In this document: positions 47,844 through 56,333 of the stretch, one piece after another
Numbering within the stretch: position 1 is the stretch's first letter
Layout of the letters: the number at the start of each line of letters is the position of its first letter
Origin: Pseudomonas sp. TMP9
GTDB taxonomy: Bacteria; Pseudomonadota; Gammaproteobacteria; Pseudomonadales; Pseudomonadaceae
Direction: 5' to 3'
NCBI RefSeq assembly: GCF_037943105.1
Contig: NZ_CP149803.1
Coordinates: 3,514,001-3,578,000 of the forward strand
DNA length: 64,000 nt
Translations under genes and position numbers: made by a program
Notes under the pieces: generated by a model
What the model was told of the DNA's origin: nothing
The model's database searches: none
Seen by the model: only the letters and a program-made list of their open reading frames with translations

Positions 47844-48017
47844 GCCCAGTAGCCGCTTGCACGAGCGCGCGTGTGCCCCGGCTCAACAGCCCAGCACTTA
47901 ATACAATTTAGCTATAAGTATAGGTCTATAAAGATTTTTGCGACCTAAGCAGTGCCGAGTAGACTAGTCGGCCGTTAATGCCTACCCGGCAACCCTGAAA
48001 CCCAAAAGGTTTAGCGC

Positions 48018-49025
48018 GTGATCAATTTTCATCAGGTCCACAAGGCGTATCGCGTCAGTGGTCAGGACATTCCCGCTTTACAGCCAAGCGATCTGCACAT
48101 CGACCGCGGTGAAGTGTTCGGCATCATCGGCCACTCCGGTGCCGGCAAGAGCACCCTGCTGCGCTTGATCAATCGCTTAGAAGAGCCCACCGGCGGACGT
48201 ATAGACGTTGACGGCGAAGACGTTACCGCACTCGACGCGGCCGGTTTGCGGCGCTTCCGTCAACGGGTCGGGATGATCTTTCAGCATTTCAACCTGCTCT
48301 CCTCCAAGACGGTGGCCGACAACGTCGCCTTGCCGCTGAAGCTTGCGGGTGAGCTATCACGCAGCGCCATCGAGGCGCGCGTCGCTGAGTTGTTGGCGCG
48401 CGTTGGCCTGCAAGAGCATGCCAACAAATACCCGGCGCAGCTCTCCGGCGGGCAGAAACAGCGGGTGGGCATTGCCCGCGCCCTGGCCACCGAGCCGAAG
48501 ATTTTGCTTTGTGACGAAGCCACCAGCGCCCTTGACCCACAGACCACCGCCTCGGTGCTGCAACTGCTGGCTGAGATCAACCGCGAACTGAACCTGACCA
48601 TCGTGCTGATCACCCATGAAATGGATGTAATTCGCCGCGTGTGCGACCGCGTAGCGGTGATGGATGCTGGCTTCATCGTTGAGTGCGGCTCGGTGGCCGA
48701 GGTGTTTTTGCACCCGCAACACGCCACTACCAAACGCTTTGTGCAAGAAGATGAGCAGGTTGCAGAAAACGAGCAGCGCGATGATTTTGCCCATGTTGCT
48801 GGACGCATCCTGCGCCTGACGTTTCAGGGCGACGCCACCTACGCGCCGCTGCTGGGCACTGTTGCTAGGGAAACGGGCGTGGATTACAGCATCCTCGCCG
48901 GGCGCATCGACCGTATCAAAGACACCCCTTATGGCCAGTTAACCTTGGCTCTGACCGGCGGCGACATGGACGCCGCACTGGCGCGCTTTGCAGCCGCCGA
49001 CGTGCACTTGGAGGTGCTGCGCTGA
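48018..49025 (+). CDS. metN: Methionine ABC transporter ATP-binding protein MetN
   Basis: A 335-residue ATPase with Walker [10 protein letters not shown], signature [15 protein letters not shown], Walker [14 protein letters not shown] and the switch His in [11 protein letters not shown]-terminal NIL/ACT-like domain (about 250-335) binds methionine and inhibits transport. The start is GTG, 8 bp after AAAAGG. The stop overlaps the metI start (TGATG). Confidence 0.95.
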   Translation: MINFHQVHKAYRVSGQDIPALQPSDLHIDRGEVFGIIGHSGAGKSTLLRLINRLEEPTGGRIDVDGEDVTALDAAGLRRFRQRVGMIFQHFNLLSSKTVADNVALPLKLAGELSRSAIEARVAELLARVGLQEHANKYPAQLSGGQKQRVGIARALATEPKILLCDEATSALDPQTTASVLQLLAEINRELNLTIVLITHEMDVIRRVCDRVAVMDAGFIVECGSVAEVFLHPQHATTKRFVQEDEQVAENEQRDDFAHVAGRILRLTFQGDATYAPLLGTVARETGVDYSILAGRIDRIKDTPYGQLTLALTGGDMDAALARFAAADVHLEVLR

Positions 49026-49702
49026 TGGACGCCTTACTGACTCGCCTGCTACCGAATGTCGATTGGGCGGAAATCGGCTATGCCAGCCTAGACACCCTGA
49101 GCATGCTCGGTGGATCCATTGTGTTTACCGTGCTGCTGGGGTTACCGCTGGGCGTGCTGCTGTTTCTCACCAGCCCACGGCAGATGTTTGAGCAAACGGC
49201 GCTGTATGGCGTGTTGTCGCTGCTGGTGAACATCCTGCGCTCAGTGCCGTTTGTGATCCTGTTGATTGTGATGATTCCCTTCACCGTGATCGTCACCGGC
49301 ACCTCGCTCGGTGTTGCTGGCGCCATTCCGCCGCTGGTGGTCGGCGCCACGCCATTCTTCGCGCGCCTGGTGGAAACGGCGCTGCGTGAAGTGGACCGCG
49401 GCATTATCGAAGCCACCCAAGCCATGGGCGCCACCACCCGGCAGATCGTCGTCAACGCGCTGCTGCCCGAAGCGTTGCCCGGCATCATTGCAGCTATCAC
49501 CGTCACGGCCATTACGCTGGTGTCTTACACGGCCATGAGCGGCCTGATTGGCGGTGGCGGGCTCGGCGATTTGGCAGTGCGTTATGGCTACCAGCGCTAC
49601 CAGCCAGACGTGATGGCGGTGACGGTCATTCTGCTGTTGGTGCTGGTACAGGTTCTACAAACCGCCGGCGACAAGCTGGTGGTGCACTTTTCTAGGAAAT
49701 AG
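49025..49702 (+). CDS. metI: Methionine ABC transporter permease MetI
   Basis: A 225-residue permease with five TM helices. It contains the ABC-permease EAA loop (EATQAMGATTRQIVVNALLPEALPGII) that contacts MetN. It imports D/L-methionine with MetN and MetQ. It overlaps metN by 1 bp, and metQ follows after about 50 bp. Confidence 0.95.
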   Translation: MDALLTRLLPNVDWAEIGYASLDTLSMLGGSIVFTVLLGLPLGVLLFLTSPRQMFEQTALYGVLSLLVNILRSVPFVILLIVMIPFTVIVTGTSLGVAGAIPPLVVGATPFFARLVETALREVDRGIIEATQAMGATTRQIVVNALLPEALPGIIAAITVTAITLVSYTAMSGLIGGGGLGDLAVRYGYQRYQPDVMAVTVILLLVLVQVLQTAGDKLVVHFSRK

Positions 49703-49753
49703 TTTTACGCAGCGCGGCTACCCGCCGCCAAAACCAATCCCACAAGGCGCTTT

Positions 49754-50527
49754 ATGATGAAAAAACTGATTGTTGCAATCGCGGCCCTGGCCGCTTTTTC
49801 CGCTCAAGCCGAAAGCCTGAGCATCGCGGCAACTGCGGTACCGCATGCGGAAATTCTCGAATTTATTAAACCGGCTCTGGCCAAAGAAGGCGTTGAGCTG
49901 GACATCAAAGTCTTTACCGACTATGTGCAGCCGAACGTACAGGTGGCTGAAAAGCGCCTGGACGCCAACTTCTTTCAGCACCAGCCGTACCTAGATGAGT
50001 TCAACAAGAGCCGTGGCACGAAACTGGTCAGCGTTGTCGGTGTGCACGTCGAGCCCTTCGGCGCTTACTCCAGCCAACACAAGAGCTTGGCCGACCTGCC
50101 GCAAGGCGCCAACGTGGTGATCCCCAACGACGCCACCAACGGTGGCCGTGCCCTGCTGCTGCTGCAGAAGGCCGGGGTGATCACCCTCAAGCCGGAAGCG
50201 GGCATCCTCGCAACGCCAAAAGACATCCTTGAGAACCCGAAAGCCATCAAGGTGCGTGAACTGGAAGCGGCCACCCTGCCGCGCGTGTTGACCCAGGTTG
50301 ACCTGGCGTTGATCAATACCAATTACGCCCTAGAAGCCAAGCTCAACCCCATCAAGGATGCGCTGGTGATCGAAGGCAATGACTCGCCGTACGTCAACCA
50401 GCTGGTCGCCCGCGCTGACAACAAAGACAGCGCCGCCATGCAGAAGCTGGCCAAAGCGCTCAACAGTGCTGAAGTGAAGGCGTTTATTCAAGAGAAGTAC
50501 CAAGGTGCCGTCGTGCCGGCGTTCTAA
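49754..50527 (+). CDS. metQ: Methionine-binding protein MetQ
   Basis: A 257-residue NlpA-family binding protein. It has a signal peptide (ending FSAQAES) without a lipobox Cys, so it is predicted to be soluble in the periplasm, unlike E. coli MetQ. Family features include VKVFTDYVQPN and ANFFQHQPYLDEF. Two adjacent ATG codons are possible (49754, 49757). A terminator follows. Confidence 0.94.
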   Translation: MMKKLIVAIAALAAFSAQAESLSIAATAVPHAEILEFIKPALAKEGVELDIKVFTDYVQPNVQVAEKRLDANFFQHQPYLDEFNKSRGTKLVSVVGVHVEPFGAYSSQHKSLADLPQGANVVIPNDATNGGRALLLLQKAGVITLKPEAGILATPKDILENPKAIKVRELEAATLPRVLTQVDLALINTNYALEAKLNPIKDALVIEGNDSPYVNQLVARADNKDSAAMQKLAKALNSAEVKAFIQEKYQGAVVPAF

Positions 50528-50553
50528 CCAACAGCGCCGCTGCACCCACTGCC

Positions 50554-50576
50554 AAACCCCGCCCTGTGCGGGGTTT
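50554..50576 (+). terminator. Terminator after metQ
   Basis: Perfect 9-bp stem AAACCCCGC / GCGGGGTTT with a 5-nt loop, followed by GTCGTTT. Confidence 0.85.
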
Positions 50577-50637
50577 GTCGTTTATGGCGAGAAGATGTTG
50601 GATGCCTAGCTAAAGCGATAGCCGCCGGCTTGGGCAA

Positions 50638-51273
50638 TCAATTTGCCCTGTCGAACAACCCAGGCAGCTGTGCCGCGAGCTTGTCGTTATTAATGGGCGC
50701 GCGGATAAAGCCATGTTGCTTGCCGTCAGGGCCGATCAACACCAAGTTGCCGCTGTGGTCGACGGTGTAATTTTCCTTGCTGGTGTCCGCCGGGATAAAC
50801 GGAATGCTAACGCTGTTCGCCAGCTTCTGAATGGTCGCTTGCTCACCCGTCCAGCCGATAAAGCCGGCGTCGAAATAGTCTAGGTACTTCTTCAATTGTT
50901 CCGGTGTGTCGCGGCCTGGATCAACCGTGACCAAGACGATACGCAGCTTGGCCAAGGTTTGCGCTGGAAGCTGACCCTGCAACTGACGCAGTTGAGCGAG
51001 GGTCGCGGGGCAAATGTCCGGGCAGAAGGTGTAGCCGAAGAACAACAAGCTCCACTGCCCCGTGAGTTGATCAACCGCCACGGCCTGGCCATCCTGATCG
51101 AGCAAACTCAATGCTGGCAGACTGCGGCTTTGCGGCAGCAAGACGATGCCAGCATCCAGCAACACGGTAGGGTCACCTTGGCTTTTGTTATTCAGCACTT
51201 TGTTAACGGTCAGACCCAATACCAACGCAACGATGGCAATGAGAACAAAAACGGTGGTGTGGGTTCGGGTCAT
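50638..51273 (-). CDS. senC: SCO1/SenC copper chaperone for cytochrome oxidase
   Basis: A 211-residue protein anchored by an N-terminal TM (about 8-26) with a periplasmic thioredoxin-like domain. Copper ligands are CPDIC and a distal His (NYTVDHSGNLVL). It delivers copper to the CuA centre of cytochrome oxidase subunit II. It lies 6 bp downstream of ctaB in the assembly gene row. Confidence 0.94.
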   Translation of the reverse strand: MTRTHTTVFVLIAIVALVLGLTVNKVLNNKSQGDPTVLLDAGIVLLPQSRSLPALSLLDQDGQAVAVDQLTGQWSLLFFGYTFCPDICPATLAQLRQLQGQLPAQTLAKLRIVLVTVDPGRDTPEQLKKYLDYFDAGFIGWTGEQATIQKLANSVSIPFIPADTSKENYTVDHSGNLVLIGPDGKQHGFIRAPINNDKLAAQLPGLFDRAN

Positions 51274-51279
51274 GGGGCC

Positions 51280-52179
51280 TCAGATATTGAGCAGCAAGTA
51301 GTGGTCCACCAGCAGCGCGATGAACAGCGCGAAAAGATACCAGATGCTGTATTTGAACGTGTTGATCGCTGCATGAGGTTTGCTGTCACGGTACAGCACC
51401 ACTGCCCAATGCAGGAAGCGCCCGCCCAAGACCACCGCGCAGACCAAATAAAGCAGCCCGCTCATATGAATGGCATAGGGCAGCAACGTCACGGCGAACA
51501 TCATCAAGGTGTAAAGCAGGATATGGACTTTGGTGTAATGCTCGCCATGGGTGACCGGCAGCATCGGAATATTGGCTTTGGCGTACTCCTCCTTGCGGTG
51601 AATGGCCAGCGCCCAGAAATGGGGCGGCGTCCACGCAAAGATGATCAACACCAGCAGCAACGGCTCTGCACTCACATGGCCCGTTACCGCGACCCATCCC
51701 AGCAGCGGCGGCGCCGCGCCAGCAAGGCCGCCAATGACGATGTTCTGCGGGGTAGCGCGCTTTAGAAAGCCGGTGTAGAGCACCGCATAACCGAGCAAAG
51801 AGGCCAAGGTCAGCCACGCCGCCAGCTCGTTGGTAAAGGTCAGCAGCAGCGCCATCCCTGCGACTGCCAGCAACAGGGCAAAGCCCAACGCGGCAGTGGG
51901 TGAAATCCGCCCCGAGGTCACCGGGCGTTTAAGGGTGCGGGCCATGATCGAGTCGATGCGCCGGTCCACCACATGGTTAACCGCCGCCGCCGCACCGGCG
52001 CACAAGCCGATACCCAGGTTGCCGAAAATCAGGACCTGCCACGCCACCCCAGCGCGGGTGGCGAGAAACATGCCGACCAGCGAGGTGATCAGCATCAGCA
52101 CCACCACCCGTGGCTTGGTCAGCTCCAAATAATCGCGCCAGCTGGCGTGGGCATGTTGTTCGCGCGCTAGAGTAGCCAT
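51280..52179 (-). CDS. ctaB: Protoheme IX farnesyltransferase (heme O synthase)
   Basis: A 299-residue UbiA-superfamily membrane enzyme with about nine TM helices. It has the prenyl-diphosphate binding motif NHVVDRRIDSIMART and the second Asp-rich loop region before HFWALAIHRKEEY. It converts heme B to heme O, the first step to heme A for the aa3-type oxidase. It lies between ctaA and senC on the same strand. Confidence 0.95.
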   Translation of the reverse strand: MATLAREQHAHASWRDYLELTKPRVVVLMLITSLVGMFLATRAGVAWQVLIFGNLGIGLCAGAAAAVNHVVDRRIDSIMARTLKRPVTSGRISPTAALGFALLLAVAGMALLLTFTNELAAWLTLASLLGYAVLYTGFLKRATPQNIVIGGLAGAAPPLLGWVAVTGHVSAEPLLLVLIIFAWTPPHFWALAIHRKEEYAKANIPMLPVTHGEHYTKVHILLYTLMMFAVTLLPYAIHMSGLLYLVCAVVLGGRFLHWAVVLYRDSKPHAAINTFKYSIWYLFALFIALLVDHYLLLNI

Positions 52180-52203
52180 ACGGTCTCTCCTCGATTGTTT
52201 TTG

Positions 52204-53247
52204 TTATTTGCTCGGCAACACAGCAAAGCCAGCGTGCACGTGTGCTGCCGGTGATACCAGGGATGCCGCGCTACGTAGCTGATAATTGATCAGAACCAGG
52301 CTTAACAACAGGGCTGCACCGCCCAGGTTATGCGCCACAGCCACCAGTAGCGGCAGATGAAACACTACATTGCTGATGCCTAGGCTGATCTGTACACCCA
52401 GTGCCAGCACCAGCAAACCGGCGAGCCGCGACAAGCCGTGGCGTTTAAGTTGCCAGGCTAGCAGCAACAGCACGAGGGTCACGATTACTGCGCCTAAGCG
52501 ATGGGTCATATGAATGGCGGTGCGTGCATCGCTGTCGAGTTGGCCGCCTAGGTAATTAGGGCCGATGTGTTGGGTCAGGTGAAAACCGTTGGCAAAGTCC
52601 ATCGCCGGCCACCATTCGCCATGGCAGGTCGGCAAGTCGACGCAGGCCACCGCTGCATAGTTGCTACTGACCCACCCACCAAGGGCGATCTGCCCGATTA
52701 CCGCCAACAGTGCCACCACCGCCAAACTGCGTACTCGTCCGGGCAGCTTCGGTAACGCCGGCACCGCACCGGACAAACGCAAGGTCAGCAGAAATAGCAG
52801 GCTGAGGGTGGCGAACCCGCCGAGCAGGTGCGCCGTCACCACTTGCGGCCACAGCTTGAGGGTTACCGTCCACATACCAAAGGCGGCCTGCAGGGTCACC
52901 AAACCCAGCAAAAGCAGCGGCAGTTTTAGTGGCTGCACGTGCTCATGACGACGGCGCACCGCCTGCACGGCCAAGCCGAGAATCACCAGACCGAGCGCAC
53001 CGGCAAAATAGCGATGGATCATTTCATACCAGCCTTTAGCGACCTCCACTGGCGCTTCAGGAAAGCGAACTTCGGCCAGTGTTTGCTTATGCTCGCTCAT
53101 CGGTACGCCGATAAAGCCGTAGCACCCAGGCCAATCCGGGCAGCCTAAACCGGCATGGGTCAAACGGGTATAGGCGCCCAGTAGCACCACAACCACAGCG
53201 AGTAGGGTGGCGAACAGCGCGAGGCGGTAACCGGGTTTGCTCATCAT
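52204..53247 (-). CDS. ctaA: Heme A synthase (CtaA/COX15)
   Basis: A 347-residue membrane protein with eight TM helices. Heme-binding His residues lie in TM segments such as EMIHRYFAGALGL, VTAHLLGGFATL, IHMTHRLGAVIV and VAHNLGGAALLL; a Cys pair is present in the loop VACVDLPTC. It oxidises heme O to heme A. Two adjacent ATG codons give nearly the same start. It lies 22 bp downstream of the SCO-like hypothetical gene. Confidence 0.94.
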   Translation of the reverse strand: MMSKPGYRLALFATLLAVVVVLLGAYTRLTHAGLGCPDWPGCYGFIGVPMSEHKQTLAEVRFPEAPVEVAKGWYEMIHRYFAGALGLVILGLAVQAVRRRHEHVQPLKLPLLLLGLVTLQAAFGMWTVTLKLWPQVVTAHLLGGFATLSLLFLLTLRLSGAVPALPKLPGRVRSLAVVALLAVIGQIALGGWVSSNYAAVACVDLPTCHGEWWPAMDFANGFHLTQHIGPNYLGGQLDSDARTAIHMTHRLGAVIVTLVLLLLAWQLKRHGLSRLAGLLVLALGVQISLGISNVVFHLPLLVAVAHNLGGAALLLSLVLINYQLRSAASLVSPAAHVHAGFAVLPSK

Positions 53248-53269
53248 CAGTCCTTAACAACTGGCCGCA

Positions 53270-53854
53270 TTAATCAATTTGCGAGATTTTCAGCAGGTGC
53301 CGCAGGTCATTAAGAATCGACTTACCCTTGCTGGTCGCGTCATAACGCAGCACCAAGTTGCCTCGTGGGTCGACGATCCACAGTTGCGCGCCTTCTACCT
53401 GGCTTGCAGTTTTAGCATAGGCCTCCAGCTGCAACTGATAGCGCGCTAACTGCGGGTATTCACGGCGCAGCTGGGCGTCGTAGTCATCACTCAAGGGTTG
53501 GGCAATGGCCAGCCCATGCGCCGCACGGCTAACGTCACGATTCAGACCGATGTGCACCTGACGGGCGAGAAACACCAACTCTTTGCAGCCGGCGTCACAA
53601 ACCTGCGGCACGGTGACCAGTAATTGCCAGCGTTGTTCGTCGGCACCGATTACGCCGAGATCAGCCCGGCTCTGCCCGGTGCCGATCAGTTCGCCGTGAT
53701 AACTGCGTGTTTCCGGCACCCAAAAACGCCACTGGTACATGGCCGTGGCGAGAATCATCGGGCCGATGACCACAGCTAAAATCAGGATCAGCTGCAAACG
53801 CCCCCTGCTTCGCTGGCTGGACGACACGTCAGGCAATGTGATGGCTGGGTTCAT
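53270..53854 (-). CDS. Membrane-anchored thioredoxin-like protein of the oxidase cluster
   Basis: A 194-residue protein with one N-terminal TM (about 22-42) and a periplasmic domain. The pattern VCDAGCKELVFL recalls the CxxxC of SCO proteins, and the C-terminal WIVDPRGNLVLRYD matches the SCO/thioredoxin edge strand, but the SCO copper His is not evident. I infer a redox or assembly role for cytochrome oxidase. It overlaps the SURF1 gene by 26 bp. Confidence 0.75.
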   Translation of the reverse strand: MNPAITLPDVSSSQRSRGRLQLILILAVVIGPMILATAMYQWRFWVPETRSYHGELIGTGQSRADLGVIGADEQRWQLLVTVPQVCDAGCKELVFLARQVHIGLNRDVSRAAHGLAIAQPLSDDYDAQLRREYPQLARYQLQLEAYAKTASQVEGAQLWIVDPRGNLVLRYDATSKGKSILNDLRHLLKISQID

Positions 53855-54560
53855 GGCGAGTCTCCCGCGCGTTGAATAAACCTAAATAGATAAACAAACC
53901 GAGTAAGGCTGCCGCCAAAGCGAACCACTGCACGGCATAGCCAAGGTGCTTATCAGGGCTCATGGCGATAATCGGCCAGTCGCTCTGAAATGATGCCGGG
54001 CCTGGTTCAAGGCGTACCTCATAGCTCAGGCCGCCGCGCCCCAGTTGCTGCCAAAGGGCATCTGGCTTGACCTCGCTGATCAGCCGTGGCCAGCCACTTG
54101 CAGGTTCTGCAGCCTGGAGCTGAAACCCCTCACCGAGCGGCACATACACCGTGGCCTGCAAGCGCAGTGGCGTATCTGGGGTGGCAAACGAAGGTGGAAT
54201 ACGCCGATCCGGCCATGGCAACCAACCACGGTTGAGCAACAGCCACAGACCGCTGGCTTGGTCATAAAAGGGTTGCAGCACCTCGACGCCTACTTTGCCG
54301 TCACGGGTGCGGTTATCCAGCAGCAGGGTGTGGCCCACATCGAAGAAACCTTGCACGTGCACGCGCTTATAAGCGGGGTTGGAATGCTGCTCCAGCTCAT
54401 CAATGCTGATTGGCGTGGATAACTGCTGGGCGTGGTGAGTGATCACTAGCAAGCGCTTTTCTTCCGCCCGCGCCAATTGCCAAAAGCCCAAAGTGATTAA
54501 ACAGGGGAACAGCAGCAGGACCAGCACGCTGGGCAGCAGGCCAGGCCGGAAGGTTTTCAT
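53829..54560 (-). CDS. SURF1 family cytochrome oxidase assembly protein
   Basis: A 243-residue protein with two TM helices, one near residues 10-28 and one near 205-225. SURF1 motifs are present: FWQLARAEEKR, GFFDVGHTLLLDNR and LLNRGWLPWP. It helps insert heme A into subunit I. It sits upstream of the thioredoxin-like gene, ctaA, ctaB and senC, which form one probable assembly operon, and is divergent from the DUF2909 gene. Confidence 0.93.
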   Translation of the reverse strand: MKTFRPGLLPSVLVLLLFPCLITLGFWQLARAEEKRLLVITHHAQQLSTPISIDELEQHSNPAYKRVHVQGFFDVGHTLLLDNRTRDGKVGVEVLQPFYDQASGLWLLLNRGWLPWPDRRIPPSFATPDTPLRLQATVYVPLGEGFQLQAAEPASGWPRLISEVKPDALWQQLGRGGLSYEVRLEPGPASFQSDWPIIAMSPDKHLGYAVQWFALAAALLGLFIYLGLFNARETRHEPSHHIA

Positions 54561-54648
54561 ATCACCCGCCTTGGTGCTCTGAACAAGCTGGCTATACTGC
54601 AGCTGAAGCGCATTTGCCTTTCCCCATCACTACTTATGGAAGTTACGC

Positions 54649-54852
54649 ATGCTCAAGGCCGCGATCGTCCTGCTGCTACTGGCCACTGTGGCCAGCCTAT
54701 TCAGTGGTCTGTTCTTTTTAGTTAAGGATGAAGGCCAAACCTCTCGGGTAGTCAATGCACTGACGGTCCGCGTGACCTTGACCGGCCTGACTGTAGCCCT
54801 GATTACCTGGGGCTTTTTCAGCGGCCAACTGGTTTCACACGTAACCTGGTAG
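54649..54852 (+). CDS. Twin-transmembrane DUF2909 protein
   Basis: A 67-residue protein made of two TM helices (about 3-24 and 43-64) joined by a short polar loop VKDEGQTSRVVNALTVR. DUF2909 proteins are found beside cytochrome oxidase genes in Pseudomonas, and a role in oxidase assembly or stability is an inference. It is the only plus-strand gene in this cluster and ends 5 bp from the coxC stop. Confidence 0.85.
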   Translation: MLKAAIVLLLLATVASLFSGLFFLVKDEGQTSRVVNALTVRVTLTGLTVALITWGFFSGQLVSHVTW

Positions 54853-54857
54853 CGCCG

Positions 54858-55754
54858 TTAAATCACATAGACGAACACGAACAAGCCGATCCACACCACA
54901 TCCACAAAGTGCCAATACCAGGCCGCCGCCTCGAAACCGAAATGCTGCTCGGGGCTAAAGTGGCCGCGGATTACCCGAACCAGTATGACCCCCAGCATCA
55001 ACGTACCCAGCGTGACGTGGGCACCGTGAAAGCCGGTAAGCATAAAGAAGGTAGCGCCGTAGATGCCCGAGCCAAGGGTCAGGCCCAGCTCGGTATAGGC
55101 ATGGATGTATTCCTCAACCTGTAACACCAGAAAAGCGATACCCAGAATCACTGTCAGCGCCAGCCATAGCGTCAGCGGCTTACGGTGGTTTTTGCGCAGC
55201 GCGTGGTGGGCGAAGGTCAGCGTGACGCTAGAGGTCACCAGCAAAATAGTGTTGATCAGCGGCAAGCCCCACGCGCTGATGGTGCCACTCGGCGCCGGGA
55301 AAAGTTTAGGGTCCGGGGTATTGAGCAGCGGCCAGCTGTATTCGAAGCCCGGCCAAAGCATGTTGGCAATACCCTTATCGCCTTCGCCACCCAGCCATGG
55401 CCCAGCCCACGTGCGCACGTAAAACAGCACCCCGAAGAAAGCCGCAAAAAACATCACTTCGGAGAAAATAAACCAGCTCATACCCCAGCGGAATGAGCGA
55501 TCCATTTGCGGGCTATACAGGCCGGAGCGACTCTCTTTAATCACATTACCGAACCAACCAAACAGCATATAAGCGAGAAATAAACCGCCGATAAAAAAGA
55601 TCAGCGGGCCATTAGAGTCGGCTCGATCAGCCTTCATGTCGTTGAACCAGGTGCCTACGCCGTAAACCGAAATAAGCATGCCCAAGGTCGCGATAATGGG
55701 CCACTTGCTCTGGCTCGGAACGTAGTAGTTCTCGTGAACGTCGGGACTCGACAT
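54858..55754 (-). CDS. coxC: Cytochrome c oxidase subunit III
   Basis: A 298-residue membrane protein with seven TM helices and the subunit III core features RWGMSWFIFSEVMFFAAFF and FHGAHVTLGTLML, ending with FEAAAWYWHFVDVVWIGLF. It is part of the aa3/caa3 oxidase and follows ctaG on the same strand. Confidence 0.96.
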   Translation of the reverse strand: MSSPDVHENYYVPSQSKWPIIATLGMLISVYGVGTWFNDMKADRADSNGPLIFFIGGLFLAYMLFGWFGNVIKESRSGLYSPQMDRSFRWGMSWFIFSEVMFFAAFFGVLFYVRTWAGPWLGGEGDKGIANMLWPGFEYSWPLLNTPDPKLFPAPSGTISAWGLPLINTILLVTSSVTLTFAHHALRKNHRKPLTLWLALTVILGIAFLVLQVEEYIHAYTELGLTLGSGIYGATFFMLTGFHGAHVTLGTLMLGVILVRVIRGHFSPEQHFGFEAAAWYWHFVDVVWIGLFVFVYVI

Positions 55755-55766
55755 TTATTGTTCTCC

Positions 55767-56333
55767 TTATTGAGACGCCCGAGTAAGGGTCACTTGCGCC
55801 ACCGGCGGTTTGCTCGCGGTGACATCAAACAAGGTGTAAGCCAAGGTCAGGTGACGAACATCCGCCGGTAGATCTCTATCGACGATAAAGCGCACTGGCA
55901 TTTCGACACGCTCGCCAGGTTGCAGTACCTGCTGGGTAAAGCAAAAGCATTCGGTTTTGTGGAAGTAAGCCGCCGCTTTCGACGGGGCCACGCTGGGGAT
56001 TGCCTGAGCGGTCATCGGCTTGTCTGTAGGGTTGTAAGCTACAAACAGCATTTGCGTGCTGTCGCCTGGATGCACCACCACTTCGTCCGCTTGGGGGCCG
56101 AACTCCCAGACCATCTCGGCGGAGTTCGTAGCGAGAAACTGCACCCGCACTTGGCGCGACTCATCGGTAGTTTGTAGGCCTGCTTCATAGGCGCCGGCTG
56201 TCTTGCCGTTAATACCAAAGGCTTGGCACATCACGTCATAGATCGGCACCAAGGCGAAGCCGAAGGCAAACATACCCACCACCACGAATGACAGGCGGAT
56301 AACCAAGCGGCGAGTCAGGCGCTCCTCAGTCAT
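55767..56333 (-). CDS. ctaG: Cytochrome c oxidase assembly protein CtaG/COX11
   Basis: A 188-residue protein with one N-terminal TM and a periplasmic beta domain with the copper motif CFCF (ECFCFTQQVL). It inserts CuB into subunit I. The frame is open to 56366, but the ATG at 56333 has AAGGA at the right distance and overlaps the coxA stop by 8 bp. It lies between coxA and coxC, the usual order. Confidence 0.94.
   Translation of the reverse strand: MTEERLTRRLVIRLSFVVVGMFAFGFALVPIYDVMCQAFGINGKTAGAYEAGLQTTDESRQVRVQFLATNSAEMVWEFGPQADEVVVHPGDSTQMLFVAYNPTDKPMTAQAIPSVAPSKAAAYFHKTECFCFTQQVLQPGERVEMPVRFIVDRDLPADVRHLTLAYTLFDVTASKPPVAQVTLTRASQ

Noticed and set aside
50896..51765. Long open frame on the plus strand (289 codons)
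   Set aside because: It is antisense to senC and ctaB, which are well-supported, and its Gln/His/Arg-rich translation resembles no family.
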